This document shows, piece after piece, positions 24,708-33,781 of a stretch of 64,000 nt of DNA. The stretch spans positions 72,777 to 136,776 of the forward strand of contig NW_020312016.1 of NCBI RefSeq assembly GCF_003144115.1, given 5' to 3'. The stretch's first letter is position 1, and the number at the start of each line of letters is the position of its first letter. Source of the DNA: Tilletiopsis washingtonensis (lineage: Eukaryota; Basidiomycota; Exobasidiomycetes; Entylomatales). The notes beneath the pieces were generated by a model, which had not been told where the DNA came from, ran no database searches, and saw nothing but the letters and a program-made list of their open reading frames with translations. The translations under genes were made by a program, and so were the position numbers.

Positions 24708-27320
24708 TCGTTTTCTGGCAAGATCTTGAGAAGATCTGGTGAGCCGAAACATAAAACACACGCATTCCCAAGGCACGGAGCGCGCTGCGGTTGCCGACCT
24801 GCTGCGAGGCAGCTAGAAGTACCGCCGCCGCCGTTGTGCAGCGTCTCCAGGGGGGGGGGGGGTGCCTCTGGCACACTGCCCGAGCAGCTGTGGCTGCAGC
24901 GGGGGCAGCACTGTGAGTTTGAGCCAGAGGCTGCGCTGCAGTCAAAGTTGTTGCTGCGGCAACAATTCACGCATCCACGCCAACCTGCGCAGCGCTAGTC
25001 TCTTGCCTGGGTCTTGCGCGTGGCAATTGCGCCTGCCAGCGCGCTGTCAGCACTTGCAAACCAGTCCTCCTCTGAGATGCCCTTGCGGTCTGCAGTACTA
25101 CCTGAGCGTGCAGCAGCATTGAGGCAGTTCTGCTCCTGCCCCTCAAAGAGCTGAGGTATGGTCAAGTAGAAATTCTTCTTCCAGCACACACCATTGGCGC
25201 CTTGCGCAATGAGCAAGCTGCAGGCAAGAGCCAAAAGCAGCCATTGCCCTCAATGCGCGCAGCAGCAAGCTGCACCTGTGCAACCTGGGTGGGCTCTGCT
25301 TGCACTTGAACCCAGAGCCGTTCCATGGTGCAGTAGATGTCTGCAACATGCTGGCAGGCGGTGCTCCCAGGCCAGTACCAATATGTCCCTGCCCCACACA
25401 AGCAGTCATGGCAATCAACAGAGCAATTGCAGCAATTAATGAGCCAGCCCATGCTCCATGATCTCAAGGGGCACGCTGGCGGCCAAATATAGTGCATTCT
25501 TGCACTTTATTGACAGCCTGCAAGACAGAACTGCGCGCTGGCGCAGCTGTGCTGCGCTGCTGCTGCGCATTGCCTCCTGCTCTCCCCACATTCAATCCCG
25601 CCTTGGACCACAGGCTGGTCCAGTCACGCACACACTTTATCAACAATGTTGGTCTAAGTGCCCTGCCAATCAAGGAGGCTGCGGCGCCAGAGGCAAAACT
25701 GCTCTGCCCGACAATGTCTTTTCAATGCCAGGGAAGTCCTTGATGGTGCTTGCCTTGCTGCGCTTGCCCAACAACGTCTTGTCATTGCCAGGCAAGTCCT
25801 TGACAGCGCTTGCCTTGCTGCGCTTGCCTGACAACGTCTCAGTCTCCTCAATGCTGGCAATGCCCAGCGTCTTGTTCAGCACGCGGACATGGCAAGGGAG
25901 GTTGAGGGAGGTCAGCTGAGGGAGGTCAGCGTGGGCAAAGGCAAGGAGATTGCGTACACACTTGGGTGGTGAGCAGCATGATCTCCTTGTTCTGCCATTG
26001 TTGGCAGCAGAAGCAGGACCGCGCACAATGTTGCCTCTGCTTTCTGAGGAGCACCAGGGTCTGCCACTTAGCTTTGGGCCCGCATGGCCCTGTGCCCGCA
26101 AGCACTGGCGGCAATGAAGCACAGCACAAGTACGCAACAAGTGAGAGGCATGGCAATGAAGGTGAGCAAGAGCACAACACCATTGAGGGCAGTGATGGGG
26201 GCTGATGTGCCCAAGACAGAGGCCATGCAGGCCAACATGCCCAAGCAGTACAGCCTGCATGGCCAGCGCAGGGTGCTCTGCATCAGCTGTCTCAGGTAGG
26301 CACGCAAGCACCAGGGCAGGGCTTGTCTCTCTAGCCTGTCTCTGCTTGTTGACATTGCTTGATCTTCACAACCAGCCCCCTCCCCTCTTCCTCTGGCCTC
26401 ACATACCAGCTGGATCCATTCCTGTTCTATTTGCTGCTACTTGCTCCCGTTGCCCAGTGTCTTTGTAAAACTGCCTCTCTTCCTCACCAACAAAACTTTA
26501 CACATTGACCAGAGTTCTCTCTCTGTTCTTGCTTCTGTTGTTCAGGGACACCCAATGTCTCTTTGACAAGGCTCACGCTCATCCAGACTCTGCCAATAAC
26601 CTTTTGCCCTTGTTTGGAGTGAGTCAAGATGGCGCCGCGGCTGCCGCCCAAGCTGCAATGAGCGCATTTGCGGCTGCGCAAAGAGGAGTTGGACGTCAAC
26701 GTTGACATTGGCGCTGAGGCTAAACACAAGATTGTGCTTGTGCTGCAACGTGCCAGAGCGCTCTTGCTCAGGCAAGGTGGCTAAATGTGCACGCAACAAT
26801 TGGACCAAATAGGCTCACTGCGCTCAAGCCCAGAACCAAGACACTGCACAAGCGGCAGGCTCACATTGTTCTTGCCAAGCTGGTCAAGCTGTTGCTACTC
26901 ACAAACAAGCAGCCTGCTGCTCCTATGCCTTGCGTGCCTGCAGCTTGCACTCCTGCTCCTTGTGCGCAAGGTCAGTGATGGAGAGCGCGCGCAGGCATTG
27001 CGCAAGCGCGCCCAAGACTGCTTAATGGCTCCTCAATGCTGGCAACACCAGGTGACACTGGCTGCAAGGTCATAGTGAGCGCACTCAAAATGTTGTCCTG
27101 CATGGTCTGGCAAGCGGCTGCTGCATGCAATGTTGGTAGTAGACAGCGCCACAGTGGTGTGGTGGGGGCAGGGCAAGGGGGCGCTTTGTACTGACAGGCA
27201 TGACGTGGAAGACAGGGTTGGTGAGACCAGAGGGGCCCGGGGCATGCCGGAGAATTTTGTCTGCAGCTTCAACTTCATTGAACTTACACTTGCCCTGTAT
27301 TTTATGAAAACCCCATCATT
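24708..27320. other. CpG-depleted, gene-free island upstream of tRNA-Thr
   Basis: No supported gene in 2.6 kb. Composition differs sharply from the flanks: CG is rare (two in 26221-26340) while TG and CA are abundant. Open frames are short, with faint coding character, for example an ELDVNVDIGAEAKHKIV string near 26680-26720, so it may hold decayed coding relics that I cannot assign. It contains a 60-base tandem repeat at 25708-25840. The change back to normal GC-rich DNA is near 27,320, about 200 bases from the 3' end of YKT6. Confidence 0.7.
25708..25840. repeat. 60-base minisatellite, about 2.2 copies
   Basis: Imperfect tandem unit of exactly 60 bases with the cores TGCCTTGCTGCGCTTGCC and TTGCCAGGCAAGTCCT, in register at 25741 and 25801 with a partial copy before. 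The unit length is a multiple of three and one frame stays open through it (LPGKSLTALALLRLPDNV). Confidence 0.85.
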
Positions 27321-27523
27321 CTAGCTGTGCATTCATGCGCCAGCCGCTCACTTTTCAGTCCGCCGTTGTCACAGCCGCGCCTGTTGCTTCTCACACCTCA
27401 GTCACAGACACAGGGACCGGATATGCATGGACACAGACGACGGCAGATGCGCGGCGCGGGGCAGTATGAGCTGAAGGAGAATAGGGAAACAAGTGCGCGG
27501 CGAGGCGAGGAGGGAGAAGCGGA

Positions 27524-29067
27524 TCAAATGATGATGCAGCACGAATTTTGCTGCGCGGCGAGAGGTAAGAGCAATGGTCAGCAGCGTAGACAGCGCTCGA
27601 GGCGAGGGCAACTGACTTTCTTTGCGCTCTTGTCTGGCGAGGTGAGCGGGGCAAGAGTCAGTCATGGCGGCGCGGCGCGGCGCTCGTCGGCGACACTCAC
27701 AGAACCTGCGGAGAGGAGTCAGCGAACGCATGATGGCACCGAGCGGGCAGCACTCACATCTTGCTTTGCGCGCTCAGGCTGCCGCTCTTCTCCACGAGCT
27801 TGTCGAGGTCCTCGCCGCGCTGCAGGACCGAGTCGATCGTCTTGTGCTGCAGCCGCACGCAGTGTCAGCCTCATCATCGCCCCGCCTCCCCCTTCTTCAT
27901 CGGACCGCCTTCCGCTTCTCCAACGCCCCGCTCATCTTTCTCCATCGCTCCGCCTCCCCTCCCCCATCGCCATCTCGTCTCGCCTACTCACCAAGACAAT
28001 TTTCGTCTCGTCCAGCTCCTGCTGCACCTTCATGATCTGATCCGCCTGTCTCGGATCCTGGTAGCGCTGCAGGCTCTCCTGCGCCTGCGGAAAGACGCTG
28101 TTCTCGAGGATCCCGACGCCCTTTGCCGGGCCCGTCGCGCTTCCCGTCGTGATGGCATTCACGCGCGGCTCCCACGTGCCGCGCGGGACACGCAGCAGGA
28201 AGTCGTCGAGCGTCTTCTGAAGGAGCGAAAAGGCGACGCGAGAGGGATACTCGCTGTCGCACACGAGGACACCGACGATGCCGTCGGATGCGGGACGCGC
28301 GTGGACGTGCGCCGTGTAGGCATTCTCCTGCACGCTTTGACGCTGCGTGGGAGGAGTGCGCTCGGCGACGGTCTGCGCGGGCGAGTGTCAGCAGCGCCCA
28401 GTCAACGGAGCGCCAGCAGTGCGGCATGATGCATCGCCGAGTTGAGCGGCGCGTGCGGACGTGCAATGGACCGCAGACGAGGTGGGACAGCGGCTGCAGC
28501 CTGAGCGCCCATCGAGTGACCTGCTGCGCTCCTTCCTCACGATCATGCGCACACGACGCAGCAGGCCAATCGCATCTCGCTGCTGTCGTAGTACGCAGCC
28601 GAGGCGCGCCGCCTGCGCTGGCTGTGCGAGCGCAATAGAGCTCTCCCACATTGTCCATCTAGGCGGCCGATCGCCCATCGACGCTGGCCAGGCTAGCTGC
28701 GAGCACAATGCTGCACCGGCGCATCCCTGCCGCAGCGACGTGGCGCATGGTGCTCTGCCTCGCCCGCGTCTCAGCCGTCCCCCCTCGCACACCGCACGGC
28801 CTGCCGCGCCGCCGCCCGTCCCGCCGCACCCCTGCCCGCCTCGCCGCGCCTGTCTCTCTCTGCCACGCACCTTGCTCATGAAGCCCATGACATCCTGCAC
28901 GGTGCCGCGCTGCAGGAAGCCGAAGCTGCCCAGCTCCCAGGCCGAGACGAGGCTGACGGCGCCGGCGCCCGGCGGCGTGGCGTAGAGGTGCAGCGCGTAG
29001 ATCTTCCTGCGCGCGCAAGAAGAGAGTCAGCGAGGTGGCGGCCGAGGGAGGGAGGGGCAACGGACAT
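27524..29067 (-). CDS. YKT6: SNARE Ykt6 (longin R-SNARE)
   Basis: Lipidated R-SNARE for ER-Golgi, endosome, vacuole and autophagosome fusion. Minus-strand exons: AT at 29067-29066, then 29006-28871, 28372-27992, 27846-27758, 27705-27701, 27633-27617, 27550-27524; 218 residues. The longin domain begins MKIYALHLY and the SNARE motif runs [36 protein letters not shown] with the zero-layer Arg. The end KMFYKSAKKQNSCCIII carries the CC-aliphatic tail for prenylation and palmitoylation. The initiator is apparently split AT|G by a 59-base intron (donor GTCCGT, Kozak-like CCACC before it). Exon 5 is only five nucleotides, GTTCT, encoding the middle of M-F-Y. The last intron uses GTCAGT. An insertion (TTGSATGPAKGVGILENSVF) makes it longer than the usual ~200. 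Confidence 0.92.
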
Positions 29068-29607
29068 GGTGGGGAGAGGAGGGTGATGGTGGTGGGACGT
29101 GTAAGGGGCGCGCGGCCGCTGTGGAGCAACATCGCGCCGCTCCGGCGGCCCGCCAGCCGCGCGCCAGCGAGATCGACACGCCACATGCGCGCCGCGCAGC
29201 GTCGCCTTCAGGGGCCGGCGCCACCTCCATCTCGCCGTCATCTCGCGGCGCATCATCACGCACAGGCGACAGTCACGGGGTCGCTGCTCTTCACTGGCGA
29301 GTTTAACAGTCTCACGCGACCCCACAGCGGCGCAGGAAACGGGCTACTACTAGCGGCACTAGACTCTCCTGGGCGCCTGCTGCTGCTGCGCGTAGTGCTC
29401 TCAAGCAGACTCTTACACGCCGATCACGTCAAGCAAGCGACGGCCGAGGGAGAGCCGGCATGCAGAGCCAGCAACTACGCCTCTGGCCCTGCTCTGGGCC
29501 GATGCTGCACCGCAGACACGCAGTGACTTGGGCTCCGTACTCCCGCTCAGGCAGTCACAAGGCCCGTCGCTGAGTGGTGTAGTATGGCATTAAGGCTCGC
29601 GCGCGCC
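29068..29607. other. Intergenic region, MAM33 3' end to YKT6 promoter
   Basis: About 540 bases between two minus-strand genes. It should hold the MAM33 terminator and the YKT6 promoter and leader. No gene is seen. Confidence 0.5.
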
Positions 29608-30695
29608 TCAGGCATCGATGAACGTCTTGACGTTCTCGAGCCACGAGCAGTACTCTGCCGCCATGAGCACTCGGCATCAGCCTCTCTCGCTCCCTCATCC
29701 TCTCTCTTGTCGCGCAGCACTCACCGCGCTGCTCCTTGAGCTCCGCAAAGTCCGGCACGAAGCGCGCCAGGTCCGAGTCGATGCCGCGCTCCGTCAGGAA
29801 GGCCTCGAACTGCGCCTGCACCGACTCGTCGAGCGTCTCGAACTGCAGACAAGAGGCGTAAGCGGTGCGGCGAGAGGCAGAGGGGGCTCGAGCGGCGTCG
29901 TATCGCATGATCGTCTGGCGTTGAGCGCAGCACAGCAGTTTGACCGCTCGCCTTCAATCGCCGCCGCTATCTACCCGGCCATGCCTCTCTGCTGCTCTTC
30001 ACCGCCGCACTCCATCCCGCGACTCACCTGCGGGCCAATGTACAGTCCCCGCCGGTTCCAGTCGGCCTCGGCGGTCAGCTCCGTCGCGAGCTTCTCGTCC
30101 TTGTAGAAGCTGATGTTCTCAATGCCAAACTCGCCGTCGTGCGCCTGGGCGTCGATGGTGAGGGAGCCTTGTCCGGGCTGCAGCAGAGGTGTCAGCGTAG
30201 GTGCAACGTGGATGGCGCCTCGGGCTAGCTCACCTTGCTGATGGTGATGGCGCAGCGCACCGGAAAGCCGACGTCGGGCTCGCCGTCGTCGTGGTTGGCC
30301 TCCTCTGCGTCAATCTCATCGTGCTCCGGCGCGCTCGTGTCAATGTCGCCGATGCTGAACAGCACGCGGATCTTCTCGTTGCCGTAGCTGCGCGTCAGGG
30401 CAATCTCGTCCGAGCCGGCCACATCCTCAATCTTCCAGATGCCGGCGGCCTGGAAGTCCGAGACGAAGGCCGGCGGCGCGGCGTCGGGCGACGACTCGTT
30501 CTGCCGCTCGTAGCTGATCTCCTGCGCGAGGCGCGACGAGAGCTCGGCGTCCGTCTCGCCCGAGCCGCAGCGCGCGAGCGAGACGCTGAAGGCGCGCACG
30601 GGCGCCACGGCCGGCAGCGCACGGGCGATGCGCGGAGCGACGCGGGCGGAGACGCTGAGGCGCGGCGCGGCGAGGCGGAGAGCGGTGCGGAACAT
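29608..30695 (-). CDS. MAM33: Mitochondrial matrix protein Mam33 (p32/gC1qBP family)
   Basis: Acidic trimeric matrix protein linked to mitochondrial ribosome function. Exons on the minus strand: 30695-30234, 30177-30028, 29842-29725, 29654-29608; 258 residues. An Arg/Ala-rich presequence without acidic residues (MFRTALRLAAPRLSVSARVAPRIARALPA) precedes the mature domain. Family features are LAQEISYERQN, GNEKIRVLFSI followed by a Glu/Asp-rich stretch, the central FGIENISFYKD, and the C-terminal LDESVQAQFEAFLTERGID ... EYCSWLENVKTFIDA. The start is fixed by the presequence. It is divergent from the septin-like gene across 287 bases. Confidence 0.95.
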
Positions 30696-30982
30696 GGTAA
30701 GAGAGGGTGATGGAGGAGGAGGAAGGCGCAGCGAGCGGTGTCCTGTCGGGGCGCACGTTGCTCTGCGGCGCGGCGAGACAAAAGTCGGTGGCTTGAGCGC
30801 CGTTGTATTCGGCGCTCGCCGCCTGTAGTGCGCGACTACAACCCGCGCGAGGCCGAGTCCCGCACCGTGCGCCTCCCGCTCCCCGCTCTCCGTTCTTGTT
30901 TCCGCTTGCGGCGGCGCGTCCGCCTCGCTCGCCCTTTCGCTCCGCACCACCACCACGCCGAGTCGTGTGCGGCTCCTCCGCC

Positions 30983-33435
30983 ATGCCCCTCTTCCGCCGT
31001 CGCTCCTCGTCGCAGGGCGGCGCACCGCGCACGCCCGTCCTCGCCGCACCGCCTGCGCTGCCGGCCCTGGCGCTGCCCGACGTCGCGCTCGGCAGCATCG
31101 CACCTGGCGCCGCTGGCGTGGCGACACCTCCGCTGCCAAGTCTGGCCACTGCCTCCTTCGCCGATGCCGCCCACGCCGAGAGCATGCCGCGCTCGCGCAC
31201 CGTGCCGCAGTTCCACCGGCCCTGGACGCGCGAGGGCTACGAGGGCCGCAGCAGCATGAGCACGACGGGCGGCGCATCCACGCCGCCCATCGGCGTGCGC
31301 TCGCCCTACACTTCGCCCGTGCGCAGCGGCCCACCGCCGAGCTCCTTCCGCACCTCTTCCTTTACCACTTCGCCGCCGCCGCCGCCCGCACAGGCAAAGC
31401 GCGCTGCCGAGATCGCTCGCGCAGCGAGTCTGCGGCGCATCCGTGCGCCGCCAGCGCTGCAGATCCTCGTCGCGGGCGCTCGCGGCACGGGAAAGACGAG
31501 CTGGCTGCATGCGCTGCTGCGCGCTTGCGCGGAGGATGGAGTCGATGTCGATGGTGAGCTGCAGTGCCCTTGGCTTGCCCGCCGCGCTGCTGACATGGCC
31601 TGTGCAGATGCTCTCTTCACGCCAGGCCTGCCTCCGAGTCCGCTGCATCGCAATCGCCTCGTCCATCCGCCTGTGCCGCTGCGCACTGCAGTGATGCAGA
31701 CGCTTGGCACTCTGACTTTGCGGTCAGCGCAAGCGAACGCGCGACGCATGTCGGTCGTCTCGTCGGCGTCCGGCAGCACAGGCGGCTCCGCGCGTCTGAC
31801 CTTGCACCTCAGCGACTCGCCCGGCCTGCGCTTCGATACGGCGGCGTGGGAAACTGAGCGTGCCCTGCGCTCGCTTCTACATGCCCTCGACAGCCGCATG
31901 GCGCGGCGTATGGCCGAAGAGGGCCGCGTGGAGCGTACCGCCGCCGGCACAGGCGCCCGTTCGCGCGCCGCGACTCGCAGCGGAGACGGCACCGACGGCG
32001 TCGTCGATGTCATCGTCTACTTTGTCGATGCCCTCTCTCTCGTGCGTCGCCGTCCTCGCCCTCGAGCTGCACCTGCGGCAGCGGCGACACAGCAGACCGA
32101 TGCGGCCGCAGCGCTAGGTCTTCAATTCGACGGGCCCGCCCTGCTCGGTCTGGCAGATAGCGCCTCGCCAGTCACGTCGCAGGCCGTGCTCGAGCCTGCT
32201 GCGCCCTTCGACGAGCAAGACGACGACGACGCCGATGATGAGGACGCAGACGATGCAGAGCTCTGCATCGCGCCGCGCGAGCTCGGCGCCATGGCGCGGC
32301 TTGCCGAGCGCGCAGCACTCGTGCCCGTGCTAGCTCGCGCCGATCTGCTCTCCGAGCATGCGCGGAAAGAGGCACTGGCTGCGGTGCACACGTCGATGCA
32401 GCGCGCAGGCATCAACCTGGAATGGGCCGGCCAGAGTCTTGAGCCGAGCGAAGAGCTCGACGACGCATCGGCACGCGGGACGGAGCGGCCCAAGCTTATC
32501 CGTCTGCGCTCACGGCGCAGCTACAGCGGTTCACAAGCTGGCATCACAAGCGGCGCCGTACTGCAATGCAGCTACTCCGCCGCGTCCTCAACAGCCGACG
32601 TCTTTTCCGACGACCCTGCGCCTTCGCCTCCCAAGCTCAGCCTGCCGCTGTGCATCTTCACGCCCGACTCTGTGCCGCTGCCTCTCGGGCGCGCAGGTGC
32701 GCCCACGCTGAGACGTACGGGAAGCAACAGCAGCGTTTCTTCTGCAAGTCGGCCGCGCTCGCTATCGCACGGAGGTCGCTCGGCTTCCGCCAGCTCGGCA
32801 CTTGTGCCGCCTGTGCCGCCGCTGCCAGTGGGCTTGAGCCCTACTGCCTCTCCCGACCCCGGAGCGCGGAGCAATGGCAACGGCAACGGCAGCGCGCATG
32901 GGCACGGCAATGGCAACGGCAATAGCGCGCCGCCGGCCTCGTCTTCGGGCACTGCCACTTCGGTACCTTCCTCGTCCCTGCGTCCACTCAGCGCCGCCGA
33001 GACGGCAGCACTGCAGCGAGCGCGGCGCGAAGCCGAGGCGGAGCGCCTGCAACGTGAGCTGGAGCCGCGCTGGGTGCGCTCTTATGCGTGGGGCGAGGCG
33101 GACGTGCGGGATCCGTGAGTGCGCCGCGGGTTGCTCAGACGACTGGTGCTGACGTGTGCCCTGCACAGGCAATGCTCCGATTTCATGCTGCTGAAGAGCA
33201 CGCTGCTCGAGTCGCACGTCGAGGTGAGCCCACGGCCGAGAAGCGTCAGCCTCGGCGGAGCTGACTCGGCCCCCTGCAGGTGTTCCGCCAGCGCTCGCGT
33301 GCCACCTACGAGACGTACCGCGCGACGACGCTGGCGCAGCGCCAGGTCACGCCCGGTGAGTGATGATGCTGCTGTACACCCGCACATGCTCCAGGCTTTC
33401 ACTGACGCTCTCCGTGCTCCCCAGTGGTGCCCTGA
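30983..33435 (+). CDS. Divergent septin-type GTPase
   Basis: Septin-like P-loop GTPase, probably cytoskeletal, role unknown. Exons 30983-33114, 33169-33223, 33280-33355, 33425-33435; 757 residues. A Ser/Pro-rich N-terminus of 150 residues precedes the P-loop GARGTGKTS (165-173). Switch II is LHLSDSPGL, the G4-like motif is VLARADLL followed by GINLEW, and the end SDFMLLKSTLLESHVEVFRQRSRATYETYRA matches the septin-unique region. Long low-complexity insertions (acidic DDDDADDEDADDAE; NGNGNGSAHGHGNGNGNS) split the G domain, and there is no C-terminal coiled coil. Canonical septins have AKAD; here it is ARAD. It is not one of the core septins by sequence feel. The last exon has 11 nucleotides. 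Confidence 0.8.
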
Positions 33436-33781
33436 CCCCGGCCCGTCGCTTCCATACCCCGTTCCCTCTCCTTTGCTGCATCTTGCTCTCGTTCCTTGTC
33501 CGTCACCCCGTTGCAGTCTGCTCGCTCGCTCCGTCACCTATTGTGCTGCAACGTTACCGCTCTCTCCCTGCTGCTGCTGCAATGTCAAAGCGTCACTCGA
33601 GGGAGCAAGAGCATGCAGTGGGAGGGCTGCTCCACATCAAGGCCGGCCGGCGTCACGTGACGATGACTCGGCGCCACGGCACAAAGTGCCTCGGCGGCGG
33701 CTTGCGCCCTAGTCTTCCAGCCCCGGCACCCTGCGCGGGTCATCCTTGCTTCCCCACATCATCCACCTCGCATCACCCCGC
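33436..33781. other. Intergenic region upstream of the Nas2N-CGS fusion
   Basis: About 345 bases, pyrimidine-rich on the plus strand in its first half. The promoter for the downstream gene should lie here. No gene is seen. Confidence 0.5.
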
